Shown: positions 45,092 to 53,151, counted from the first letter of the stretch. The stretch: 64,000 nt of DNA from Mycobacterium saskatchewanense (GCF_010729105.1 NZ_AP022573.1:5704001-5768000), one strand, 5' to 3'. Program-made: numbers and translations. Notes: generated by a model not told the origin, from the letters alone.

Positions 45092-46423
45092 TCACTCCTG
45101 CCTGTCCTGCGCTTCCGTAGGCTCGATCTCGTCGGGGGAGAAGTACAGGTAGCGGCCGTACCAGTCGTGCAGATCGGCTGCCGGGTCATCCTCGACGACG
45201 ACCGCGACGTGCTTGTTGCCCTCGACGTCTTCGTGCACCGAGGTGACGCGGGCGGTCTTGCCCACCACGAAGAGGTCCTGCGCGTCGGCGTTGCGCCGGG
45301 GCCGCAATCGCACCCGGCTACCCCGTGCCACCCGGACGCCGTTCACCAGCACGGCGTCGATCTCCGGTCGAACGGCGTTGTCCGCGAGCGGATCCCACCA
45401 GTCGACTCCTTCCGGGACCTCGGGGACCAGACCGGACATCGCGTGGGGATCGCGCAGCACGCCGTGCAGGCGCGCCATGTCCTCCGCCGACATGGCGTCG
45501 CACTGGTCGATAAGCCGCGCCGCCCGCGGATCGGTGGCCCGCGCCTGCCTCTTCTCCTCATCGGTCATCGTCATCACGCGCAGGGTGAGGATCTCGTCGA
45601 TCTCCGTGCAGTCATAGAGAGCGGTGCTGCTCTGTTCGGCCACCTCGGGATGGTCGTAGAGGATGATCGGGGAGATCAGGAGCATGTCTTGGGCGCCGGG
45701 CGGACCGGCCAGCACGGGGAAGCAGCGATGCTGGCGGCACCGCGCCACGGCCTCGGCCGCCTCGGCTGGCGGCTCGAGCAGCGAGACGAATTGTCCGCCA
45801 ACGGCTTCGGAGATGACGTGTGTTCCGATCAGGGAACGCGCGATGGCGTCGTCCTTGTCGCCGGCGGGCGGGCAGACGTTGGCGATTCGCACCGACACCC
45901 GGCGCAGGTCACCGTCGGCCACGCTCTCGACCGTCAGGACGCCGCGCACCTCCCGGCGCTCGCGGACCAGGCGGCCGCCGTCGACGGCCTCGACGTCGGT
46001 GGCGGCGGCGGCCGTCACCGGCAGCGTCCAGGGCTGGTCGGCAAAAGTGAGGGGGCCGAAGACGATTTCGCATTCGACCGCCTCGTCCCAGGTCAGCCAC
46101 GACCCGGCCGAGGTGGTCAACTCGGTGACGGGCTCGAAGCCCCCGCCCGGCAGCGCGCGCTCGGCCCGCCGGCGCTGCAACTGCAGGAACCGCACCACCA
46201 GCGTGATCGCCCAGGCCCCGTCCATCAGGAACTCCGCGGCCAGGGTGTCGTCCTCGCCCAGACCCGCGGCGGCGGCACCGGGCGGGCCGAGAACGCCGAA
46301 TTGCCAGCGTGATTGGTTCTTGGTGGAGGTGCCCCGGTAGGGGTAGAGAAGATAGCCCTCGTAGAGCACCGCATCGGCGACGGTGCGGGCGCGGTCCCGG
46401 CTCGACGTCCCGGACGCGGTCAC
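45092..46423 (-). CDS. Unnamed 443-residue hydrogenase-locus protein
   Basis: A large soluble protein I cannot assign to a named family. The N-terminal part begins with AVLYEGYLLYPYRGTSTKNQ and WQFGVLGPP. The middle is beta-rich, with RVSVRIANVCPPAGDKDDAI and LIGTHVISEAVGGQFVSLLE. The C-terminal part has GVDWWDPLADNAVRPEIDAV and VRLRPRRNADAQDLFVVGKT, ending HDWYGRYLYFSPDEIEP. No signal peptide, membrane helix, Cys pairs or known catalytic motif. Its GTG start overlaps the DUF6084 stop (GTGA). It is probably a specific accessory of group 1h enzymes, by position. Confidence 0.75.
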   Translation of the reverse strand: MTASGTSSRDRARTVADAVLYEGYLLYPYRGTSTKNQSRWQFGVLGPPGAAAAGLGEDDTLAAEFLMDGAWAITLVVRFLQLQRRRAERALPGGGFEPVTELTTSAGSWLTWDEAVECEIVFGPLTFADQPWTLPVTAAAATDVEAVDGGRLVRERREVRGVLTVESVADGDLRRVSVRIANVCPPAGDKDDAIARSLIGTHVISEAVGGQFVSLLEPPAEAAEAVARCRQHRCFPVLAGPPGAQDMLLISPIILYDHPEVAEQSSTALYDCTEIDEILTLRVMTMTDEEKRQARATDPRAARLIDQCDAMSAEDMARLHGVLRDPHAMSGLVPEVPEGVDWWDPLADNAVRPEIDAVLVNGVRVARGSRVRLRPRRNADAQDLFVVGKTARVTSVHEDVEGNKHVAVVVEDDPAADLHDWYGRYLYFSPDEIEPTEAQDRQE

Positions 46424-47061
46424 CGTGCGGCCTCCCGCTCGGCGTCCAGCAGCGAGGTGACGGCGTGGTCGAGGTCCAGCAGTCCCTGCGCCGATTTGTA
46501 CGCGGCCAGGGCGGCGACGGTTTCGTGACTCAGCCGCACCCACCCGCTGTTCGGGTAGTGCTGGGCGATCAGGTCCCGCCACACCGTCACCGGCATGTCG
46601 TAGCGGTACTCGCAGTCCCACGGCACCTGCTGGACCGAGAAGCCGCGTTCGCCCCTGACGAAAATCGTTCCGCTGAACAGAAATTGGAGCGGTAACGTGC
46701 CGTGCCGCAGCGCGTGCAGGTACTTGGCGGCGGCCACCTCGAAGTCGTAGGTGCAGTCCAGCGGCAGCGCGACCGTGGTGTTGGTGGTGAAACCCGGCAC
46801 CATGGCGGTGCAGTGCTGCCAGAGGAAGGTGCGCTGGGTGGTGGCCCAGCGTTCGCGGGATCCGAACAGGTCGAGCAAGCCGGCCGCTTCCTCGTCGGAA
46901 TAGGGGCGTCGCAGCGGCTCGATCCGCACCTGGCAGCGCAGGGCGATGGCGTGCACGGGGTCGTCACAGCCCGCATCGATGCCGATTCGCGCTGTGAGAA
47001 CGGGGCTCACGGAGTACGGTTCGGGCGTCACATCGATGACCGCGAACTCCACGTCGATCAT
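46420..47061 (-). CDS. DUF6084-type hydrogenase-locus protein
   Basis: A 213-residue soluble protein. Landmarks: VEFAVIDVTPEPYSVSPVLT, CQVRIEPLRRPYSDEEAAGL, LFGSRERWATTQRTFLWQH, LPLDCTYDFEVAAAKYLHAL and VPWDCEYRYDMPVTVWRDLI. I recall it as DUF6084, found with actinobacterial hydrogenases. No catalytic motif is known. It overlaps DUF5947 upstream (ATGA) and the 443-residue gene downstream (GTGA), so all three should be made together. Confidence 0.75.
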   Translation of the reverse strand: MIDVEFAVIDVTPEPYSVSPVLTARIGIDAGCDDPVHAIALRCQVRIEPLRRPYSDEEAAGLLDLFGSRERWATTQRTFLWQHCTAMVPGFTTNTTVALPLDCTYDFEVAAAKYLHALRHGTLPLQFLFSGTIFVRGERGFSVQQVPWDCEYRYDMPVTVWRDLIAQHYPNSGWVRLSHETVAALAAYKSAQGLLDLDHAVTSLLDAEREAAR

Positions 47062-47699
47062 GTCGGCGCCCCCTGCGCGACGACCGCGCGGGCCGCGATC
47101 TCGGCGAAGAAACCGTCGATGAACGCCCGCGCCTCCTGCCCGCCGTCGAATCCCCGCCACAGCAGGCGCAGGCGGCCGACGAACTCGTAGCACGCGTCGA
47201 TCGGTACGAGATAGGTTTCGGGCGGGGCGGTTTCGTCGTCCGGTACCCGGACGAGCAGCGCCTCCACGTCGTCGGCCAGCAGCCCCACCCGCGAGTCCGA
47301 GCCGCCGACGGCGTTCCACGCGTCCAGATCGAGTTCGGACTCGCACGCGCCCGCGGGGCCGGGGTAGAAGGCGACGGTCCGCCCCAGTGCGGAGTTCGCG
47401 AAGAAGAAGGCGACGCCGACCGGGATCTGCAGGCTCTCCCAGGCGCGACGGTCCAGCGCGAAGTCGGGGAACGCCAGATACCGGTCCGGCACCGCCCGGT
47501 AGCGCAGCTCGGCCTGCGTGTCGGTGAACAACAGGTAGCAGGCGCGGCAGACGCACATCAGCTGTCGGGCGGTCACATTGACGACGTGCTGGTGCTCGTC
47601 GGCGATCGACTCCGCACACATCTCGCACCGCTCGCCGGCCGGCTCGGGTGCGCGCCGGTCGCCGGTGATGCGAGCCAGGACGTCGTAGGGCGTCGTCAT
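47058..47699 (-). CDS. DUF5947-type protein with an N-terminal Cys cluster
   Basis: A 213-residue protein. Residues 25-54 form a metal-binding region: CEMC (25-28), His36 and His38, then CVCRAC (49, 51, 54), typical of a zinc or iron site of treble-clef kind. The remainder has YLAFPDFALDRRAWESLQIP, VGVAFFFANSALGRTVAFYP, GPAG and CYEFVGRLRLLWRGFDGG. I recall it as DUF5947. It overlaps the NifU/Rieske-like gene by the ATGA. A role in cluster or electron transfer is plausible but unproven. Confidence 0.75.
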   Translation of the reverse strand: MTTPYDVLARITGDRRAPEPAGERCEMCAESIADEHQHVVNVTARQLMCVCRACYLLFTDTQAELRYRAVPDRYLAFPDFALDRRAWESLQIPVGVAFFFANSALGRTVAFYPGPAGACESELDLDAWNAVGGSDSRVGLLADDVEALLVRVPDDETAPPETYLVPIDACYEFVGRLRLLWRGFDGGQEARAFIDGFFAEIAARAVVAQGAPT

Positions 47700-48562
47700 G
47701 CGCGGGCTCCCGTCGGTTCGGCCAGTGCCACCGAAGGCACGCCCTCGCGGAGCAGCAGGGGGACCGGCTCGAGGTGGGCGCCGTCGGGCCCGGTGCCCGC
47801 GTGCACGACGTCGAATTGCGTGCCGCAGCGCGGGCATCCCAGCAGTGTCTCGCGAAGGTGCGCACCCGCCAGGGAATCGTCACACACCGGACAATGGTCG
47901 CGATAGGCCAGCGGCAGGTCGCCGATCCGGCAGACCAGCAGCGCGGCGCCCGCCACCAGGAACCCCGCCACGTCACCGGCCTCCAGCTCGGCCAGTTCGG
48001 GCAGCGGATGCCAGCCCGAACGCACTTGGGCCAGCAGGGATTCGGGGGGTATGACGGCCGGACCAGACGGCGCAGAGTCGGCGGTCACCACCTCAATCGC
48101 GACGATCTCCGGGGCCGCCGCCCGGACGGCGTCCTCGACCGCGAGTTCCAGGGTCACCGCCGACGACGGGCAGCTCTTGCAGCTGCCGCGGAAGGCCAGC
48201 CGGGCGGTGTCCCCGTCGATCGAGAGCAGCTCCACGTCGCCGCCGTGCGAGCCCAGGTAGGGCCGCACCCGGTCCAGTGCGTCGGACACCCGCCGGTGCA
48301 CGTCGTGGGGGTGCAGGCCGTGGACGAGGAGCAGGCTGGCCACCAGGTCGTCGGTGGCCAGCCGCTCGGCTACCCCGGGGCCGGCCAACTGCATGATCCT
48401 TTCCAGCCCGGCCCCGTACAAACCCACCACCTCGCGGACCAGCTGCTGCGCGCGTTCGTACGCGCCCGTCCCGCCCGCCGCGCAGGAGTCCAGCAGGGTC
48501 TGGATCCGATCGCCCGCCGCGCGCCACTGCATGTCGTTGTCGGGGTTCGGGCGATCCGTCAT
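47696..48562 (-). CDS. NifU-C domain fused to a Rieske-like four-Cys domain
   Basis: A 288-residue protein. Residues about 90-155 are a NifU C-terminal domain (VRPYLGSHGGDVELLSIDGD) with Cys128 and Cys131 in GSCKSCPSS, which carries [4Fe-4S] clusters. Residues about 175-285 follow a Rieske pattern, ending CPRCGTQFDVVHAGTGPDGA and the closing strands, but the two cluster-binding pairs are CPVC (224, 227) and CPRC (243, 246): the usual histidines are replaced. It could therefore hold a rubredoxin-like Fe, zinc, or a Cys4 [2Fe-2S] cluster. It follows hhyL and the repeat array and is a candidate electron acceptor (HhyE/HucE-like) or cluster donor. Confidence 0.83.
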   Translation of the reverse strand: MTDRPNPDNDMQWRAAGDRIQTLLDSCAAGGTGAYERAQQLVREVVGLYGAGLERIMQLAGPGVAERLATDDLVASLLLVHGLHPHDVHRRVSDALDRVRPYLGSHGGDVELLSIDGDTARLAFRGSCKSCPSSAVTLELAVEDAVRAAAPEIVAIEVVTADSAPSGPAVIPPESLLAQVRSGWHPLPELAELEAGDVAGFLVAGAALLVCRIGDLPLAYRDHCPVCDDSLAGAHLRETLLGCPRCGTQFDVVHAGTGPDGAHLEPVPLLLREGVPSVALAEPTGARA

Positions 48563-48572
48563 GTGTCCTCCA

Positions 48573-48842
48573 GATGGTGACGACCCGCTGCGCCCGGCTT
48601 CGCCGCGCTTGCGATCGTCACGCGATTGATGGTGACGACCCGCTGCGCCCGGCTTCGCCGCGCGTGCGATCGTCACGCGATTGATGGTGACGACCCGCTG
48701 CGCCCGGCTTCGCCGCGCGTGCGATCGTCACGCGATTGATGGTGACGACCCGCTGCGCCCGGCTTCGCCGCGCTTGCGATCGTCACGCGATTGATGGTGA
48801 CGACCCGCTGCGCCCGGCTTCGCCGCGCTTGCGATCGTCACG
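48573..48842 (-). repeat. Five tandem 55-bp repeats between hhyL and the NifU/Rieske-like gene
   Basis: Units start at 48573, 48628, 48683, 48738 and 48793, period exactly 55. On the plus strand each unit is GATGGTGACGACCCGCTG, the core CGCCCGGCTTCGCCGCGCTT, then GCGATCGTCACGCGATT. Copies 2 and 3 share one G-for-T change (GCGCGTGCG). The array fills the gap and supplies the hhyL stop codon. Arms GTGACGA and TCGTCAC flank the core in every unit, so each can fold into a stem-loop. The 28-base core is shared with the array at 39135-39332. Confidence 0.95.
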
Positions 48843-50637
48843 CCCCGACGGGCGACTGGGTTGGCGTGTGCAATCTCTCCAGAGTCTTTCCCTTCCCCAG
48901 GTACATGTGGACGCCGCAGGGCAGGCACGGGTCGAAGCTGCGGACCGTGCGCATGACGTCGATGCCCTTGAAGTTCTCGCGGCTGTTCTCCTCGAAGATC
49001 GGCTGGCCCTGCACCGCGTCCTCGTAGGGTCCGGGCGTGCCGTAGCTGTCGCGCGGGTTGGCGTTCCAGGGCGTGGGCGGATACGGGTGATAGTTGGCGA
49101 TCTTGCCGTCCCGGATCACCAGATGGTGGCTGAGCACGCCGCGTACCGCCTCGGTGAAGCCGCAGCCGATGGCTTCGTCGGGCACCTCGAACTTTTCCCA
49201 CGTCTTCGTGCGGCCGGCGCGGATCTCGGCCAGGGCCTTCTCGGCGAAGTGCAGCGCGCACGCCGCCGCGTAGGCCTGGAAGTAGGTGCGCGCCCGGTCG
49301 CGTTCGATGGTGTTGCTGCCGTACTTCGGGATCTTCCACTCGAATTCGACCGGGCCCTTGAGTGCGGTCTTGGGGAGGTTGATCTTGACGGAATTGCCGG
49401 TCGCCTTGACGTAGCCGATGTCGACCAGGCCGGCCAGGGCGGTCGACCACAGGCGGGCCAGCGGACCGCCGCCGGTATCCAGCGCCAGGTGGTCCTTGCC
49501 GTCGAACCAGCGTGGCGACATCACCCAGCTGTACTTGCCGCCGTCCAGGTCACGCTTTTGCGGATGGGGGTTGGTGTGCTGGTTCCACGGGTGGCGCCGG
49601 TCGACCGCGTTGCCCAGCGGGTCGGTCTTGACGAACATCTCCTGCTCGGTCCAGTCGTCGTAATACGAACTGCCCAAAAGGATCCGGATGCCGAGATTGA
49701 TGTCGACCAGCGAGTGGGTGACCAGCTTGCCGTCCACGACCACGCCGGGCGTCACGAACATCGCATTACCCCAGCGTTCCATGTCCTTGTACTCGAAGTT
49801 GCACACCTCGGGGTCCTGGAAGGAGCCCCAGCAGCCGAGCAGGGTGCGGCGCAGACCGACCTTCTCGTAACCGGGCAGTGCGGTGTAGAAGAAGTCGAAC
49901 AGGTCGTCGTGCATGGGCACGACCTTCTTCATGAACTCGACGTAGCGCATGAGCCGGGTCATGTAATCGGTCATCAGCTGGATCGTGGCGACCGTGCCGA
50001 CCCCGCCGGGATACAGCGTGGACGGGTGCACGTGGCGACCCTCCATGAGGCAGAACATCTCTCGCGTCCACCGGCTGACGGCCAGCGCCTCGCGGTAGAA
50101 CTCACCGCTGAACGGGTTGAGCGACCGCATGATGTCGGCGATCGTCCGGTAACCGTGGGCGCCGGCCTGCGGCGCCGGGGTCTTCTCGGCCAGGGCGAGC
50201 ACGCTCGGGTTCGTCTCGGCGACCATCTTCTCGCAGAAGTCCACGCCGACCAGGTTTTCCTGGAATATGTTGTGGTCGAACATGTATTCCGCGGCCTCGC
50301 CGAGGTTGACGATCCACTCGCCGAGGTGCGGCGGCTTGACCCCGTACGCCATGTTCTGCGCATAGCACGAACACGTCGCGTGGTTGTCGCCGCAGATTCC
50401 GCAGATGCGGCTGGTGATGAAGTGGGCGTCGCGAGGGTCCTTGCCCTTCATGAAGATCGAGTAGCCACGGAAGATCGACGAGGTGCTGTGGCATTCGACG
50501 ACCTCCCGGTTCTCGAAGTCGATCTTGGTGTAGATCCCGAGGCTGCCGACGATCCGGGTGATCGGGTCCCACGCCATGTCGACGAGCTGGCCCGGCTCCC
50601 GCTTGGCTGTGGTCGGTTCGGGGACGATAGTTGTCAT
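48838..50637 (-). CDS. hhyL: Group 1h [NiFe]-hydrogenase large subunit
   Basis: A 599-residue catalytic subunit that oxidises H2 at the Ni-Fe site. The L1 motif is RICGICGDNHATCSCYAQNM (Cys79, Cys82); the L2 motif is DPCLPCGVH (Cys571, Cys574, His577). Twenty-two residues follow His577 and should be removed by the maturation protease. The sequence type (YPPTPWNANPRDSYGTPGP and neighbouring blocks) fits the actinobacterial high-affinity group 1h, formerly group 5. In Mycobacterium smegmatis and Streptomyces such enzymes scavenge atmospheric H2 during starvation. The start lies 65 bp after hhyS. The stop falls in the first unit of the 55-bp repeat array. Confidence 0.95.
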   Translation of the reverse strand: MTTIVPEPTTAKREPGQLVDMAWDPITRIVGSLGIYTKIDFENREVVECHSTSSIFRGYSIFMKGKDPRDAHFITSRICGICGDNHATCSCYAQNMAYGVKPPHLGEWIVNLGEAAEYMFDHNIFQENLVGVDFCEKMVAETNPSVLALAEKTPAPQAGAHGYRTIADIMRSLNPFSGEFYREALAVSRWTREMFCLMEGRHVHPSTLYPGGVGTVATIQLMTDYMTRLMRYVEFMKKVVPMHDDLFDFFYTALPGYEKVGLRRTLLGCWGSFQDPEVCNFEYKDMERWGNAMFVTPGVVVDGKLVTHSLVDINLGIRILLGSSYYDDWTEQEMFVKTDPLGNAVDRRHPWNQHTNPHPQKRDLDGGKYSWVMSPRWFDGKDHLALDTGGGPLARLWSTALAGLVDIGYVKATGNSVKINLPKTALKGPVEFEWKIPKYGSNTIERDRARTYFQAYAAACALHFAEKALAEIRAGRTKTWEKFEVPDEAIGCGFTEAVRGVLSHHLVIRDGKIANYHPYPPTPWNANPRDSYGTPGPYEDAVQGQPIFEENSRENFKGIDVMRTVRSFDPCLPCGVHMYLGKGKTLERLHTPTQSPVGA

Positions 50638-50702
50638 CGCTACTGCTCTCCGCCCAAGGGCTTGTCGAGATGGGAACGGAGCGCGCTACACCTGGCCGGG
50701 GA

Positions 50703-51758
50703 TTACCAGGTGCGGCGCGCTCCGGTGGTCAGTTGGTTGCCGTTGTGACGCCAGCGCGGCTCCTTGTCGACGGTGCGCGCCGTGATACCCCTCAGGTTGC
50801 GAATCACGGCCCCGTACAGCCCCGACGCCGTGCTGGAAAGCTTGCCGCCCGGCGGCTCGTCCATGAACGGCATGAATTTGTCCGGGAAGCCCGGCATGGT
50901 GCAGCCGATGCAGATGCCGCCGACGTTTGGGCAGCCGCCAACACCGTTGATCCACCCGCGCTTGGGCACGTTGCACTTTACGACTGGGCCCCAACAACCA
51001 AGCTTCACAATGCATTTCGGCGACCCGTACTCGGTCGCGAAGTCGCCCTGCTCGTAGTAGCCGGCGCGGTCACACCCCTCGTGCACGGTCTTACCGAACA
51101 GCCACTGCGGACGCAGCGCGTCGTCGAGTGGAATCATCGGGGCCTGGCCGGTCGCCATGTACAGCAGGTACGTGAGGGTCTCCGACAGGTTGTCCGGGTG
51201 GATCGGGCAACCGGGGACGCAGACGATCGGGATGCCCGCCTTGCTCTTCCAGTCCCAGCCGAGGTAGTCGGGAACGCCCATCGCCCCGGTCGGGTTGCCG
51301 GCCATGGCGTGGATGCCGCCGTAGGTGGCGCAGGTCCCCACGGCGACGATCGCGGTGGCTTTCGGGGCCAGCCGGTCGAGCCACTCGCTGGTGGTGATCG
51401 GTTGCCCGGTCGCCGGGTCGTTGCCGAACCCGCACCAGTAGCCCTCGTCCTTGATCTTCTCGTTAGGGATGGATCCCTCGACGACGAGCACGAACGGTTC
51501 GAGTTCGCCGCGGTCGGCTCTGAAAAACCACTCGAGGAAGTCGTCCGCGCCCCCGTTGGGTCCGCATTCGAAGTCGATCAGGGGCCAGTGGACGGCGACC
51601 TTCGGCAGGCCGGGAAGGGCTCCCAGCGCGATCTCCTCGACGCTGGGCTGGGTGGCGGCAGTCAACGCCACCGAGTCGCCGTCACAACTTAGCCCCGCAT
51701 TGATCCATAAAACATGGATCAACGTTTCTTCTGCTTTGACTGCCGCTTCTGTTGGCAT
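50703..51758 (-). CDS. hhyS: Group 1h [NiFe]-hydrogenase small subunit
   Basis: A 351-residue electron-transfer subunit. It lacks a Tat signal, so the enzyme is not exported by the usual route. Near the N-terminus, where most small subunits have C-x-x-C for the proximal cluster, it has LSCDGDSV: Cys25 and Asp28. Replacement of a Cys by Asp is characteristic of the actinobacterial-type enzyme, where the proximal [4Fe-4S] cluster has three Cys and one Asp. Other cluster blocks: VGTCATYGG, VPGCPIHPDN, EGCDRAGYYEQGDFA, KLGCWGPVVKCN and GGCPNVGGICIGCTMPGFPD. The ATG at 51758 has GGAAAG about 8 bases upstream. Confidence 0.95.
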   Translation of the reverse strand: MPTEAAVKAEETLIHVLWINAGLSCDGDSVALTAATQPSVEEIALGALPGLPKVAVHWPLIDFECGPNGGADDFLEWFFRADRGELEPFVLVVEGSIPNEKIKDEGYWCGFGNDPATGQPITTSEWLDRLAPKATAIVAVGTCATYGGIHAMAGNPTGAMGVPDYLGWDWKSKAGIPIVCVPGCPIHPDNLSETLTYLLYMATGQAPMIPLDDALRPQWLFGKTVHEGCDRAGYYEQGDFATEYGSPKCIVKLGCWGPVVKCNVPKRGWINGVGGCPNVGGICIGCTMPGFPDKFMPFMDEPPGGKLSSTASGLYGAVIRNLRGITARTVDKEPRWRHNGNQLTTGARRTW

Positions 51759-51892
51759 GACGCAGCTTTCCGGGGCCGGGCTGAAAGGCCCCTTCGCCGC
51801 CGGAGTCGACCGTCGGCCCACTTGCGCAGCGATGTCTTGGGTCTACTCCCGCCGCCGGGCGTTGTCAACGGTGCGCTGTATTGGTCACCTGT

Positions 51893-51906
51893 CCAACAAA
51901 TGTTGG
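51893..51906. promoter_or_regulatory. Perfect palindrome upstream of hhyS
   Basis: CCAACA-AA-TGTTGG is a perfect inverted repeat with a 2-base spacer, 135 bp upstream of the hhyS start in a 239-bp gap. The surrounding TTGGTCACCTGTCC-to-GGGAAAACG stretch is the least GC-rich part of the gap, so the promoter is likely here. It could be an operator for a starvation regulator. Binding factor unknown. Confidence 0.45.
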
Positions 51907-51962
51907 GAAAACGCGGGCGCGCTTCAGTCCCAGGGGAATTGGGCCACGAGCACGCCGCTGTC

Positions 51963-51979
51963 ATGCGAGCGCTTTGCAG
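51963..51979. promoter_or_regulatory. Nur-box-like element between hypB and hhyS
   Basis: ATGCGA-GCGCT-TTGCAG fits the Nur consensus tTGCaa-N5-ttGCAA at nine of twelve positions. It lies 19 bp beyond the hypB stop and about 205 bp upstream of hhyS on its strand. It resembles the sites at 54425 and 35758. Confidence 0.4.
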
Positions 51980-51997
51980 GAATCGGCATCGCGCCGG

Positions 51998-52786
51998 TCA
52001 GCTCGGTCCGGCGAATCGCCGAAGCCAGTCGAACCAGGCGGCCATGCCGGCTCCGGTGCGCGCGCTCACCGGCAGGATCTCCGCCGTCGCATTGACCTTG
52101 CGCACGTGCTGGAGGTAGGTGTCGACGTCGACGTCGAGGTAAGGCACGAGGTCAATCTTGTTGAGCAACACCACATCAACCGACCGGAACATGACCGGGT
52201 ACTTGAGCGGCTTGTCCTCGCCCTCGGTCACCGAGTAGACCATGGCCTTGGCGTGCTCGCCCACGTCGAACTCGGCCGGGCAAACCAGGTTGCCGACGTT
52301 TTCGACGATCACCAGGTCCAGCGCCGGCAGGTCGAGGCCGGGCAGCGCGCGGTTGACCATGGGGGCGTCGAGGTGGCATTCCCCGCCAAACCCGTTGCTG
52401 GTGTTGAGCAGTGAGATCTGGGCGCCGCGACCGCTGAGCTTGGCCGCGTCGAGGTCGGTCGCGATGTCACCCTCGATCACCCCGATCGCGAATTCGCCGG
52501 CGAGCTCGTCGAGCGTCGCCTGCAGGATGGTGGTCTTGCCCGACCCGGGCGAGCTCATCAGGTTGAGCGCGCGGATCCCGTTGCTCTCGAACGCCGACCG
52601 GTTGGCCTCGGCGAGGACGTCGTTCTCCGCGAAGATCGACTCCAGTACCTCGATGCGTTGAGCGCCCGTCCGGTAGCCGCTGTGGTCGCCGTGGTCGTGG
52701 TCGTGGTCGTGGTCGTGATCGTGGTCGTGATCGCCGTCGTCGTGGGTGTGCACGGTGCCGTCCTCGTGCCGGTGGAACCTACCCAT
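51998..52786 (-). CDS. hypB: Nickel-incorporation GTPase HypB
   Basis: A 262-residue SIMIBI GTPase that delivers nickel to the large-subunit precursor with HypA. The first 40 residues are His-rich (alternating D-H from about residue 19 to 32), a nickel store. The N-terminal CxxCGC metal site of E. coli HypB is absent. The G domain has MSSPGSGKTT (P-loop), VIEGDIATDLDAAKL, FGGECHLDAPMV, VENVGNLVCPAEFD and LNKIDLVPYL. It follows hypA by 29 bp. Confidence 0.96.
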   Translation of the reverse strand: MGRFHRHEDGTVHTHDDGDHDHDHDHDHDHDHGDHSGYRTGAQRIEVLESIFAENDVLAEANRSAFESNGIRALNLMSSPGSGKTTILQATLDELAGEFAIGVIEGDIATDLDAAKLSGRGAQISLLNTSNGFGGECHLDAPMVNRALPGLDLPALDLVIVENVGNLVCPAEFDVGEHAKAMVYSVTEGEDKPLKYPVMFRSVDVVLLNKIDLVPYLDVDVDTYLQHVRKVNATAEILPVSARTGAGMAAWFDWLRRFAGPS

Positions 52787-52815
52787 GGTCAGCTCGATTC
52801 ATCACCGCACGCCCC

Positions 52816-53151
52816 TCACGAGACGTCCAACGACGTCACCAGGAATTCGTTGCCGGTGACCACCTCGACGTCGGTGCTGTCACATCGCGGGCACCAGACC
52901 GACCATGCCGACGTGATCTCCGATTGTTGCCCGCACTCCCGGCACCGCACCTCGGCGCCGACGCACTCGAGTTCCAGCTCGGCGTCGGGCATGTTCTCTG
53001 AGTCCCGGACGAGCGTCCAGCAGAACGACAGCGATTCGGGCACCACCTGGCGCAGCGCCCCGACCCGCACGCGCACCACGTCGACGTGCCGGCCGTCGGC
53101 GTGTGTCTTGACCACTCCGGCGATGGCTTCGCACAGCGACAGCTCATGCAC
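52816..53151 (-). CDS. hypA: Nickel chaperone HypA
   Basis: A 111-residue metallochaperone. MHELSLCEAIAGVV supplies the nickel-binding His2. The zinc domain has two Cys pairs, CRECGQQ and WCPRCDS. The central block VRVRVGALRQVVPESLSFCW is typical. It heads the hypAB pair, 99 bp after the nicT stop and terminator hairpin, so it may have its own promoter. Confidence 0.95.
   Translation of the reverse strand: MHELSLCEAIAGVVKTHADGRHVDVVRVRVGALRQVVPESLSFCWTLVRDSENMPDAELELECVGAEVRCRECGQQSEITSAWSVWCPRCDSTDVEVVTGNEFLVTSLDVS

Noticed and set aside
48573..48842. Regular repeats that could be taken for a CRISPR array
   Set aside because: Units are contiguous, with no unique spacers, and no cas genes are nearby. 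They are tandem repeats.
48736..50748. A 670-codon plus-strand frame opposite hhyL
   Set aside because: It is the antisense shadow of a GC-rich conserved gene; hhyL has clear motifs throughout.
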